64,000 nucleotides of DNA, from assembly GCA_905221605.1 (NCBI GenBank), contig CAJNDS010002593.1:175814-239813 (forward strand), given 5' to 3'. Shown here in pieces: positions 31,190 through 43,000 of the stretch. The first letter of the stretch is position 1. Every line of letters begins with the position of its first letter. A model generated the notes under the pieces. The model was not told where the DNA came from and did not search any database. It was given only the letters and a program-made list of their open reading frames with translations. The stretch comes from Symbiodinium natans. Its lineage: Eukaryota; Sar; Dinophyceae; Suessiales; Symbiodiniaceae. Both the position numbers and the translations under genes were made by a program.

Positions 31190-33630
31190 AGCTGAGGGAA
31201 AGCTGAAGTTCCAGAAGACGCCCGAGGCGAGCCGAATGAGTCGTCTCTTGAGTCTTGGCCCAGAAGACTCGCCACAAGAGCAAAATGATCTGCTTCTGGC
31301 TTGGAAGGAGGAGGCAGAGCGTGCCGAGCTCTTCAAGCTGGTGGACATAAACCACAATGGGATGGTAAGTCTGGCGGAGGTCGACAAGGCACCTTGCTAG
31401 AATTGCACCACTTGCCAACTTAAGGATTTTTTCGATGAGCTTTTTTGAGATCTTCTTGATAGTGGTGTTTGCGCAGTTTGCGTCCACTCGTAGGCCCTTC
31501 CAGAAGTCATGGGATGCACGGCGCTCTTCAATGCTCGCTCCCCGGGCCCGATGCGTTGCCACTTGCAGTCGCTTGCACCTTTCATCACCTTTCCGTTCTC
31601 GAGGCGAAGCCGGCCATCATCCGGGCCTTCCTAGCAGCCACCGGACGCTTCTCGTCCGCCACTGCGGGCTTATCAAGGGCTGCGCTCAGTCTCACTGTGT
31701 CTCACTCTATTCACTCACTTGTTGTTCATGCGTTCTCTATTCACACTGTTAACACTAATAGTACAAGTTAACGCGTGAAAATCAGCATTAGTGTGTGAAC
31801 GCATGAGTACAACATTAGTATTATTACGAAGAGAAAGAGCATACTAGTTTTACAAGCCAGTTTACGAACGAAGCAAAAGAATAAGCGAATGAACATTCGC
31901 TCCGCAGGAGATCACAGCACCTGGAAGCTCAAAGGTGATATCTTGCTCCTAACGGCATCTCCAAAAACTTCGCAGGGTCGGGAGTTGGAGGGCGTAGTGA
32001 AAGCTTCGAGGTTCAGGTCCAGCCCGCAGATCCTATCCACATTGACCCCGTACTTCAGTCAAGGATAGCGCCAAGACAGCCGGGAGAGCCATTGCAGCAT
32101 CACCAAAGCTTCCTCAAAATATATGATCCCCATTCCGGTATTGCTTGAGCCACGAAGGTCCTCCAGCCCGGGACGATCGCGCTGCGTCGGACCCTGAGCG
32201 CTTTCGGAGTCGCAAAAGCAGAAAATGTTAGCTTCCGCCTCGTTTCTGGCGCTGCATCGTAGGTTTCGGGAGCACGAGAAGCACTACGTGAAGCCCGGTG
32301 AGCAGTTCCGCCTGTTGCCCCCTGGAAGCATGGCATGCGTTTGGCCGCAACCCAGGCGGCTCTGAAATGTAGGGGCAGGAAAAACATGCCTTTGGCAGCC
32401 CTGGTCGGTGGGAGTCCGGTCTGCGGGCGGTTTTGGATGCCTCGGCAAGAAGAGAAGCTGCTAGCAGCTGCTAGTAGTTCCTAGCTTCCCACAAGGTTGC
32501 AATACCTCCATGAGTTCTTCGAGATGCATCTTGGAGTGCAGCTAGACAATCTGGGCCAGGAAGCTTTATCCTCCGGCTGACAATTCAAAATTGGTGTGTG
32601 CATAGCGACCTGGCCCTAACATCGGACATGGCACAGCAGAGGTTTGTGGGGTCACTGTTCGCGTATTTCCGGCCAGGGCCCAGCTCCCTGAGTTCGTGGA
32701 ATTTGGGTGTCATGAGTGCGGGTGGGGGGAAGGGAAGGGGGGGGGGTTGCCTTGAGCCGGAGAGGCTCCTCATCCCGCCCCAAAGTAAGCAGCAGCAAGA
32801 GCAGAATGCACATGATCAGAAAGAACGACCCCGGTAACCCGAACCTTCAGCATGACAAGCAAGCGGAGAATCAGGTACCTCATCTTCCAGGACATGGCTG
32901 ATGCCGACGAAGATCGTCGCATTGATTGCAAGGAAAGGGCATCAGTGTTCCACCTCCCGCGTTCTTGGGAAATTGCCATTGGCCAAGCTGTATGTGCCAA
33001 GCTGCAGGAGTTTGCCGAGTTCATCGCGTCGGGCAAGGCCGAGAAGGTGGGCATCAAGGTGGCTCGAATCAAGTTGAGACTTTGAAACGCCGTACACTCC
33101 TAGGCCTTGTTTCCCGAGCAGTTGGGAGACGCTGTGCCAAGGTTACTCCGGAAATGTGCCTGGCCTCTATGTTGGGAATGGTCTTCTTACATATTGGGCA
33201 CAGATGCATCTTGAATGATAGTATAGTATATGCTCGATGCGATGTAGTCTGGGCAAGGATGGAGGACAGATGTGGGGCGACACTTATGCCTGGCTACTCG
33301 CTCTTCAACGAGATGCTTGGACAGCACTCGTGGCACCCACTTGCCCATTGCCTGGTTGACCAGCTTTCTACAGCCTGCCCCAGTGAAAATGTGCCATCAA
33401 CAAGGATTGATGAAGATCAAGGAGGTCAGGCCCTCATTCAGTAGCTGTGCTTTGTACACTCTGCAACAAGAGAGTGATGAACCAGCTGTTTCATCAGAAA
33501 CCATGAGAGAATGCCTCAATGAAACGGAGGCTGTATCCTGTTCAAAGAGTTCTCCGACTATTGCATCCGCATGGGCCTACGGGCGGCTTGGACCACAAGA
33601 GCGGCATCCTTCACTCGCCATGATCGATGA
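31190..33630 (+). CDS. EF-hand protein, flagellar calcium-binding (FCaBP/calflagin) type
   Basis: Exon text in order follows the four-EF-hand layout of flagellar calcium-binding proteins. It gives a charged lead-in, then ELFKLVDINHNGMVSLAEVD (about 31320-31388; loop DINHNGMVSLAE, complete). Then KPAIIRAFLAATG (about 31606), EKHYVKPGEQFRLL (about 32277), LQYLHEFFEM (about 32500) and DMADADEDRRIDCKE (from 32890; loop DADEDRRIDCKE). AEFIASGKAEKVGIKV (to about 33060) follows, and last DEDQGGCILFKEFSDYCI. The final loop is joined across an intron, 33425-33539 (GT-AG|G), with phases that match exactly. The stop is TGA 33628-33630. Calcium sensing in the flagellum or cytoplasm is inferred from family resemblance. 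The start exon is unknown and may lie within the acidic block upstream. Confidence 0.7.
31721..31813. repeat. Imperfect inverted repeat in an AT-rich intron
   Basis: GTTGTTCATGCGTTC (31721-31735) is the near reverse complement of GAACGCATGAGTACAAC (31797-31813), two bases longer. A second inner pair, CACTAATA and CATTAGTG, lies between them. The whole sits in an AT-rich island (about 31690-31900) inside an EF-hand gene intron and could be a small MITE-like insertion. Confidence 0.55.
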
Positions 33631-35202
33631 TCGCACCGCCCAGACACGCCCGTAATGCTTAGCCTCAGAGTAAGCGGAGCACCCTGCGCCACGAAACGTC
33701 CCCGTGTCTTGGGCTCAGCAAAGCCCCTTTGGAGTGCGGCTTCGACCTTCTGAAGCCGTTCGACACTGGGCAGCTCCGACCCGGCTCCTCCTATCTTCCA
33801 TCTCTTGTTCTTCTTCCTGTTGGTTTAGAATGAAAGTACTGAAAGTCCCAGAGCAAGTAGCCCTATCAAATGCTTCAACATGATTTGGCTTCAGCTTGAC
33901 CGTGTCTCCTAGCTGGAGCCCCACTGAATCCTCCTCATATGGCCAAATTGCTCGCCGCGAGCTACGACGCCTTTGTCGCCATCTTTGGCCCGCTCCCATC
34001 TTAGAAGCGTGAAAAAGCGTGACGCTGGTCTTTGACTTGCGCGCCACCGACACAGCTCTTTTGACGAAGGGAACCCAGACCTGCGTGTGGCAGTTGTTCT
34101 GACGCCTATCTGTCGCCGAAGGAGTGCAACGGACACAGTCACCATGACTGAAACCTCCTTGCAGGAACATGCTCGTAAACCCAAAACGAAGTCCTGGCTA
34201 CCACTACGATCCGCTACAGGGCTTATGCATGTTTATGCGTGTTTATGCTGATTGAACTTCGGGCTCCTTGAAATCTGGCGAGCCACGTTCGGCAAAAGTA
34301 CGCCAGAAGGGGCATTGATTGTGCAGTGGTAAAATGCAAGCTTCTGTAGTCGTGGCGTGGTGTCGTATGTCCTCGTGATTCAGATACGTGCAGAAAGGTT
34401 TGGTGGCCGGTTCTGTCAATGCCGAGGATCCGAGTCGCAACCCTATGGATGGCCGCAGCCTCAGCCTGTTGCTTTTGGTCGGTTTCAGGAAAGTTGTGTG
34501 ACAACTCCGAGCTTGAGCTCTCGTTTACATCCCACATTTCCATGATGCATGCGTAACGCACAGGAATCGTACAGAATCGCTCTGAGGGAGGTTTGCAAAA
34601 ACATGTGCGTGTTTGAGGCGACACAACCAAGCTGCGTGAGATGCCACTCGCGCTGCAGTACTGTGATTCATCGCCGAAGTTGAACCGGCCGACGTGAGTT
34701 TAATCTGCTGAAAACGGTCGGCAAAGGTTCCACAGTGCCAAAGACATGGACGATGCAATGTCACTGTCACGTTTTGTCGAGATCCTGCGGCTTGGCGGCT
34801 CAATTGTGCGAGTTTCAATGCCCAGTATTGTTTTTGAGCGCAGTTGCCTCAAACATGTTTAGTGAGTTTAGTGTTCGATTCCGCATCTCACAGGAAGAAG
34901 GTCGGCATTAAGGACTCGGAGAGCCTTGGCCTGCAGATGCTGAGATCGCCTAGACGAGAATCCATGTAGTCCTTTGGAAGCCTTGGCACGTGGTCGCCAC
35001 CCTAAGGATTGATGCCATGATCAAGGCCACAGACTCTCAGCAGTGCCAGTAGCTGATGCCAGCTTTGGGGCCCGCACACCTGCATGATCTCACATGCTAT
35101 TTCCCCTGGGTGCAGATGGGGATGCTTGTTTTAGGTAGGACGCACCCTCGTGTGCCCTGCGTTTCCTGGGGTTTCCAGCTTGGGGGGCTAGGGGGGGGGG
35201 GG
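33631..35202. other. No gene recognised
   Basis: ORFs of 130-150 codons on the minus strand (33715-34170 and 34223-34630) lack motifs. A + strand piece at about 34890-34945 reads KKVGIKDSESLGLQM and resembles the inter-EF-hand linker of the previous gene, so a second EF-hand gene may begin here and end at 35909. Confidence 0.35.
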
Positions 35203-35382
35203 GTTGGGAATATCCACGTTGGGAATATCCATGTTGGGAATATCCATGTTGGGAGTATCCATGTTGGGAATATCCATGTTGGGAATATACATGTTGGGAA
35301 TATCCATGTGGGGAGTATCCATGTTGGGAATATCCATGTTGGGCATATCCATGTTGGGAATATCCATGTTGCGAATATACAT
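35203..35382 (+). repeat. 15-bp minisatellite, 12 units
   Basis: GTTGGGAATATCCAT is repeated twelve times with few changes (ATACAT, GAGTATCC, GTGG, GCGA variants). It is preceded by a 12-13 G run. Because the period is a multiple of three, it is open in several frames on both strands. None is likely to be expressed. Confidence 0.97.
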
Positions 35383-35602
35383 TACATAACACTTGCTGCA
35401 GGCATCTCCCCCCGGAAAAAAAGCCGGCCCCAAGCATCCCAAAATCCTTTCTTGCCTGAACCTTCAAGCCCACCAAAGCAGTCCAAGCCCAAACCTTCCC
35501 AAAGCCTTTTGGACCAAAACCTTCAAGCCCAAGCATCCCCAAAGCAGTCCAAGCCCAAACATTCCCAAATCCTCTCTTGAAAGCAGTCCTTACAAATAAG
35601 CT
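35383..35602. repeat. CCAAGCCCAAACCTTCCC-type imperfect repeat
   Basis: Phrases such as CAAAGCAGTCCAAGCCCAAAC (about 35472 and 35539) and CCTTCAAGCCCA (about 35460 and 35521) recur, giving two diverged copies of an approximately 65-bp unit. This is a low-complexity spacer. Confidence 0.7.
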
Positions 35603-35870
35603 CAAAACACCTAAAACATGGTATACACAACTTTTAGGTTTTCCTGCCTTTCAAAACAAGGCTCCCGCCTAGGCGAAACACTCATTTTCAAGAACAAGTG
35701 CCCGCCCTTCGAGGGATCAGTGGCATGTCTTCCTGGTTCGGAAAACCGGAATGAGTCAAAAACCTCAGTTTTTTACACTTTCCAACTTAACCACACCCAA
35801 CGAATGCCAACAAAACGCAGGGCACTCCAGCGCGCGTGCTACCTTGCTTTGCCTTCTTGCAGCCAAGGAC

Positions 35871-35909
35871 AAGAACCGTGACTACAAGATCGATATCGAC
35901 GAGCTCTGA
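35871..35909 (+). CDS. Terminal exon of an EF-hand protein
   Basis: After a TTGCAG acceptor the short exon reads AKDKNRDYKIDIDEL and stops at TGA 35907-35909. DKNRDYKIDIDE fits the 12-residue EF-hand loop with acidic or amide residues at positions 1, 3, 5, 9 and 12; the usual Gly at position 6 is replaced by Tyr. The upstream exons must lie between about 33.7 and 35.8 kb; only the KKVGIKDSESLGLQM piece at about 34.9 kb is a candidate. Confidence 0.5.
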   Translation, partial: KNRDYKIDIDEL

Positions 35910-37055
35910 CCTCAGGGCTCGTAGCAGTGGGCATCATCCACATCAGCAAGGGCTAGCATCCAAGCCAGCCCCAGAGGGGAAGTAGATGTGGCCATGGAAT
36001 CTCCGGGCATTTGCTACGTCAATTTGAGGTTCATGGATTGGCTCATGAGCGACGACCACAAGACCAGCCTGGCTCGCGCCGAGCCTTCATGGCTGCGCGG
36101 GTAGGGTCCTGCCGTCGGGTGGAATGACGCAAGCACGGACGAGGATGTTGACGGACAGTGTGAGAAGCTGTGTCAGCTTTCAAATGGTGGAACGAGAATT
36201 GGCTTTCCCCCTCCACCCTCTCGCCACAAGGCTGTATGGGGCGGGGGGGGAGGCCGAGCTTCGGAACCAAGTAACAGAGACTCCCTAAAGCCTGAAAATC
36301 ATAGGCCCTAAAGCCGGAATGTTTTGGGTCGAGCTGGCTACTCTTTGTACACACATGGGTGCAGGTTCCTCCTGAAAGCCTTGGCAAAAGTTGTGCCGCT
36401 TCTTTTTCGCATCTTTGTAACTGTTGGAAGAGTCCGATCACAGGGTTCCGCCATGTGAAGGCCGGGTAACTCCAGAGTTGAGTTGACCTGTTTAAGCCGC
36501 TGTTTCACTCTTCGTCTGAAGGTAGCTTGTAGACAAGAACGCATTTCCCGCACCCACAGTGAGAGCATGAAGTAGTTTTGGGACCATCTCAAGCTCGACA
36601 CCAGCCATATGCTGAAAGGGTGTTGGCCTGAGGCCAACAGGTCTTCGCTAACAGTGGAGATCTCGGTGCCTGCTCCGCAAGCTTTGTTCGGGAATGAAAG
36701 AGCGAGTGGCATCGAGGTGTTTTGTGTGAAATCATGAGACGCTTTGCGCATTTTCCAGTTATGTGTCTGCCGATTTTGGCTGCCAGCTGTTGGGTTGCCA
36801 ATGTGAGCCTAAAGCTACCCTCCTCGTGGTGCTGCAAAGGCATCGCGCACTGGGCTCTCTCTCTCCCTCTCTCCCCTCCCTCCCTCCTCTCTCTCTCTGT
36901 TTGGACGTGGAGCCTGAGGCAAAGATCTTTTGTCTCTCCCGCTCACTTTGTCTTTGTCTTTGTCTCTGTCTCTGTCTCTGTCTCGGTCTCGGTCTCCGTC
37001 TCCGTCTCCGTCTCCGTCTCAGTGTACTTCTGCCTCCGGCGAGCGCAGGCCGTCC
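35910..37055. other. Spacer upstream of IFT81; pyrimidine repeat 36856-37020
   Basis: There is a possible exon at about 35985-36090 (ICYVNLRFMDWLMSDDHKTS), unassigned. From 36856 to 37020 the + strand is a CT-rich tract: CTCTCTCCCTC, then GTCTTT, GTCTCT, GTCTCG and GTCTCC hexamers in blocks, ending 36 bases before the IFT81 ATG. It could act as the promoter-proximal leader of IFT81. Confidence 0.55.
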
Positions 37056-40000
37056 ATGGCGGCGCAGCTAAAGGAGATCGTTGATAGGCATCTCAGCTGC
37101 AACGGAGTGCAGTCACAGCTCGTGGATTCAAGCCGTGTTGAGCACGGTTTCACCCGAAGGCTCAATGCCGCTCCGTTCAACTGTGATTTGTCCCTTGTGG
37201 GCTTCGATGAGAAGGCAGGGCAGACAAGGATGCAGGTGTACGTTTCTGTACGTTTCCACATCTAGCGAAAGTCCTGACTCGTTGTCATGCTTGCCGTTGC
37301 AGGGTGTCTAGCTGTCATTGGCTTGCTTTGGCGATTCGTGCCATGGCAGGACCCGTTTGAGCTCATGGAGATTCTCAAGAAGGTGCTCGTGTTCCTGGAT
37401 CCAAAGCACGATGTTGATCTTCGGGAGGCACCGGCATGTGCAGCAAGCAGATGGAACATGGTGAGACATGCCGGTTTCAGGTGTTGCAATTTTCATGCTT
37501 TAGCACTTAGTGACTCAGTGGTGCAAGGTCCTCGGTACTTGTCAAGCTGGTAGAATGCAATTGTGTGCAAGGAGAAGCCTGATGCAATGTACCAGCGCAT
37601 CTCCGAATTCCTGCACATCCTTGGATACCAGTGCCGATCCCCACGTGAGCCTTTTTTAGTACTTCGCTCGGTTTCTAATTTGAGCCAAGCCGCTCCTCTA
37701 CAGGTGCTCGTTTGACATTGAGTTTCAGCAGGGCCTGAGCTTGGGCCGACTCCCTACGACTTCCGGACTCCCTACTCTGCAGTTCTCATGGCCCATTATC
37801 ATGAGCCGTGAACGGCTGTGAAGGTGACAAAAACACAGTCCACCCCATTCTCTATTGGCTGCTCAACAACCTTGATGCCTTGAGAGTCTTGACTGCACTG
37901 GAGAGCTCTTGCTGAGCGGCTGTGAGCTGGCACTCGAGCATGGAATGATGTCTCCGCGCATGGAATGAGAATTCAAATCAAAGGAAAGCGCGCCTACTTG
38001 GCGAAGTTCTGCATGAATCTGGAGGCCCGTTTCTAGCTTCCTGCTTGCACAGGATGACATGCTTTCGGCTTTAGAAGCTTCAAAAGAAGGCTTAAGATAA
38101 AGCTTGTTGCTGGAGACAGGTGCCGGAGGAGTTCCTGCGAGAAGAGCAGGTCTACTCCGTGTACCAGAATTACAAGGAGAGCTCTGGTAAGATCTTCAGC
38201 AATGTCAATGATCTTACATGATCCTGTTCTCATGTAGTCTCCATTTGCAGGAGCTGCAGTCCCAGTTCAAGGCGACGCACTCGCACGTGGAGCAGGAGAT
38301 GGATCCAGTGTACTGTGCACCAGAGTTCGGCTTAGGGTTGAAGATGGATGTCTTGCTGTGACAGCAAAGAAACGAGCTGACAGCGACAGGAGCGGCAAGG
38401 TCGCATGAACCCCGTCGACCTGCAGCGGGAGGTGCTCCGGCCAAGCTCCCGCATTCCTCGCAGGTTGATCATGTTATCGCTGAACTATCCGTTGACGTGG
38501 GCTTGTCGCTTGGGGTTTGCGCTTCTCATCCCCGAGGTGGCGCAGCTCGACGCCGAGCGTGAACAGCTGGCGCAGAAAATCCAGCACCTGAAGGACCGGC
38601 AGCCAGAGATTACTCGTAAAGAATTGTGAGATCAGGTAAACATGCCTGAACAGCCCCATGCCCTTTCTCCGAATAGCCAGCAAAGGCGAAGACCGAACGG
38701 GACGAGGGCTTCGCAACGCTGCTGGAGGCTGGAGTCCTTGCATCAGACCGGTGAATGCTAGCTACAAGATGCTACAAGTTCCGCTCGTTCGGGGAAAAAA
38801 GAGGCGCCTGTTGGTGCTTTGGAGATGGTCCCGCCCGAGAAACAGAGCTGACTTTGCAATAGCCGCCGTGAGGTGACCTCCATGCTCCGAAAGGAGCAGG
38901 AGGAGGAAGCCCGACTGGCCGAGAAGCTTGCGGAGCAGAAGTACCAGCCAGCATCCCAGCCCTGCGCACCAAAGCTAGTGGCTTCAAGTCTCTGCTGTTA
39001 AACCTGGGATGCTTGTGTGCAACGGTCCAGCTAATTGCTTGTATGCAGAGGCCAGCAAATGTAGTCCCTTGAGTATGGGCCTCCTTTGGGCTACGTCTAC
39101 AGTAAGCGCGTTTCTGTGCTAGAGGAGTAAGGAGTTTGGCCTTCGAGACATGAACATTCTTACTGCGTGTTTCATCTGGAGAAGGTGCAGACTCGAAGAT
39201 CAGGGATTGCGAGTAGGGAAAGATTCTGTGTGCGCCCAGGCTGGAGCAGACAGAGCCTTCGCTGAGTGTTCGGGCAAGCCCAAATTGCTCATGAGACGTT
39301 CATAGTCACAGCAGGAGTATTTGTGCCGTTCGTTATAACTTTGTAGTGTTAGTGCCTCGGCGCGGCCCAGTCGTGTGCAGACCCGCAATGGCTAAACCAT
39401 CCAGAGCACAGGGGTCATAGAGGGCTTATTTCATTGTAAACACCTCGGGTGGGTCCTAGGGTGCCTAGGCGCGGGGGATCCCCGGTGGGGGTCTCAGGGC
39501 GGGCGGTCCCAATGGTATTTCTCTAGAGCTTTTGTTGCCTCATTTTCGCGTTGAGCTGGCAACCGCAACACTCCTACTTCCTCCTCATGAAGGCCACAAA
39601 CCTCTTTCTCAATCTGTAACCTTCATTCCGCCCTAGAATGAATGATTCGGAGAGGTTCGTTCACCTGGCTTTATAGTACAGAAATCTGAGAGGATAAGAA
39701 CTAACATTAAACTTACCCAGTATTCTTGTTCATGTTGTTAATAGCTCGAAGTAGCGGACTGTGGTAACCTCTCAGTAAGCTCAGGAGCAGCTCTACATCG
39801 AGCGCTCTGCGCGCCTGCGTGAGATGCGAGAGGCGGTTGGGTGTTTCTTGGCACCTGTGTGTCTTGACAAGGAAGGATGGGGGAGCTGCCTGGTAGGCGC
39901 AGCTCCATGAGGGCGAAGGCAGCGCGGAGGTCATGCTGAAAATGCTCAGTGCCGAGGCGGGGCCGGGGAAGACAGGTTTGCCAACTGCGCTTTGATTGCT

Positions 40001-43000
40001 CAAAAACTTGTTCTTCCTGTGCCTGTCTGTCGCAAGGTCATCAAAAGCAGAGAGGCCCTGGCGCGCGTCAGCCAAGCTCCCAGAGAATTTGTTTTGTGCT
40101 CCGGGGACGCTCTTAGGGATTCCTGGATGCTGTCGGTCCTATCGCCTCCTGGCTTAGTTTTGTTGCTCAGTGTTGCTGAGCTCCGTTGTTGAAGTGTAGC
40201 GCGCTAAACGACCTTGGCCATTAAACAAACACCCCCCATGTGTACAGCGTCATCCGTGATCTAATCCCAAACGGTGCTGTGCCTGGAGCCTAGAGCCAAA
40301 AGATGAAACAACACCACAAAAACATCGCGGCGCCAGTCGAATGCGCAGTAGAGCGCCTGCGCAGGAAAGGAGTCCGAGGAGAAGATGGACCGCCTCAGAG
40401 AGTTGGACTCGGCCCTCAGTGAGCCTCCGGCCCGGGCCCCCGGAGCCACTCTATTTCACCGAGAAAGAGACTCAGACAGACTCTGGGCTTGCTTTTGCAG
40501 AGTGCGGCTGTGCCTGTTAGGTGACCAAGATGGACATCGACAGCCTCGAGGCGGTCGATGTCGCAGAATTTGAAGTCTCGGGCTCCAGCCACTGGCTCCA
40601 GCCATAGCAATCGGGTGTCCTCTCGGTTGAAGAGTCGCCGAGCCGTCAGGGTGAGATCCAAGCGATGCAGAATGAGATCCACGCCCTTGAAGAGAAGGTG
40701 AACGAGCAGAACCAGGACAGCATGGTATTATGTAGTATTTGAGGTCGTTGTGCGGGACATCAGTGCGTATGCTGAGATTGGTGAGACGAACATGGCGAAT
40801 CGCACCGAAGCACACAGACTCGAGGATTCACGGTTGGCGGTGTACAAGCAGCAGGCCCGGGGGGCGAAAGAGCTGCTAAAGGCTCAAGAGGCTCAAGAGG
40901 CTCAAGGCTGCCCGAGGCTGCAAAAGGCTGACCCTTGCACATCGGTAAGAGGCGAACCTCGTGGCGAAGAAGAAGGAAGCTGTCCTGAAGGCCAGTGGTT
41001 TCGTGGTTTGGTTCAGGAGACGCGAGGCGTAGTCTGGGTTGGCCTTGGCAAGAATGCAGGACAAGAGGATGTTGGAGGATGAGAGGGACAGTCTGAGCAA
41101 AGACCTGTCAACGAAGGCCCAGTGCATGTGGAGAGGGGGTGCTGCAGGTGTAATGCCCTGAATTCATAATCAGACTTCTATAGCGTAAAGCTGATGCCTG
41201 CAAAGGCCTAGGGTTGGTAATCTCGCAAGGTCCCGTTCCGATCCATCTCGGCACACTTCAGTAGAACTTACACATGATGAAGGGATCGTATCTGTCGCCC
41301 ACGACAGTCAATACACGTCCGCTGTGAGTACCACATTCCGTGCAGGAACGAGAATACGAGCAGATGAAAGGCAGCCAGACCGCAGACAACGCCTTCTTGT
41401 GACTTGTGTCACAATCTAGCTGCTGCGGTCAACTCGCCTCATACTACTTTGTAATGCTGGTAGTGCTCTGTTGCTTGTTTGCGAGTCGTTAAAGGTGCTT
41501 TAGCCCTTGGGGCTTGCCTTCAGGCCACAAGTTCATGAAGCGAGAAGACTTCAAGACCTACGCTGCTTCGCTGAGGGACAAGTCTGCCAAGTTCAAGCTA
41601 AAGAAGGTTGCTTGCTCAGGGCTTTGATTCCTGCATTTTTTGCGTGCAGCTCTGCTGTGTTGCCTGTTGCAGGCTGAGCTCAGTGAGCTTAGACACGAAG
41701 TTGCGGTGCACCTTTGCATGTTTCACGGCCATCTAGGCAAGGAAGGTGGAGGGATGGTTTTGCAGCTGTTGTTGGGGGGGGGGGGGGGGCGGAGCAGTCT
41801 GCCAGAAGACATTTGCCAGAGAACAGTCACGCCAGGTACTTCAGCGTACCGAGCAGATCCTGCAGTCGAAAGACCCAACTCCGGCTGGGTCTACCGGCTC
41901 ATTTTTCCTGTTAGTGTGTTTTACGAGACGTGCTTCATCCCGGAGTATGGAGCCAGGCTGGTGGAGACAGAGCAGATGCTCGAGAAGGCATCTGTTGAGA
42001 AGTCTCAGGTGCGGGGCCTCTCTGAGCTTAAGACTGCAGGCGGTTGAGGTTTTCCAAGAAGAGCTTGAAGCAGCCAATGACGCCCGGAAGGTAGACCGGG
42101 CAAAGGGCAAGACACTGGACGAGATCTCGGCCATTGTCCAGACCTCACAGACACTTCTAGGTGTCATGGCGACCAGAGCGAGCTGAGTGCTGTCATTGTG
42201 GTTCCCAGGTCCAGAAGATCAATGCCCAGCTCAAGGAGAAGAAGAACAAGCTGGCTCCGCAGATTAAGGCCATCGCGCTCTTCCTGTGCGTAAGATATCT
42301 ATATACATATATACCTTCGTGAACCTCTGAAATTTCCCCCCCCCCCCCCAATGACATTGCCCTGTGTTCTGTCCAGGCGGGAGCTGTGTTGTCGGAGAGC
42401 ATCTTTAGTTTTTTGTGTGTCACCAGCTGCTGTGAGAGGCGCTTCGCTCGATCCGCCAGAGCTTCCAGCAAGTGGAGGCGCGCTTGTCCGGAACAGCCCA
42501 GTAGACCCACTCTCTTTTGATCTAATCCGAGATGTTTTTTACATCCCCCCCCTCCCCCAGCGCAGATGTTTTAGCCCACCCCCCCCATCTGTGTGAGTTT
42601 CCCCTTTATGCCACCCGCGCACTCCCCCTTACATTGGCCCTTCTTAGCCCTCAACTATCTCGGCGACATCCCAATCAATTTTTTTGGATCCCAGACTTTT
42701 TTTGGCGGTCTCCCTCCCCAACAGCTTCTCGACGCACCCGCCTCCCGCCTCGCCTGCAAGACCCCCCACCCTCACCTTTGCTATCAACGCCTTAACCGAC
42801 CCAAAGCTGTTCTTTCCACCTGCCCCGACCCCCAGTGTTCGACCCCGAACACGTTTTTGCGGGATGTCTGCCTGTGCACCTGCAATCAGTGCTTTTGCCG
42901 CTATGCTTGGTTCGACAAGCTCGAACCCTGCTTGTTTGTAAAATGCCGTGTGGGAAGCCACCCAGCAAATTCAACAAAGAGGCAAGGAGTTCAACAAAAT

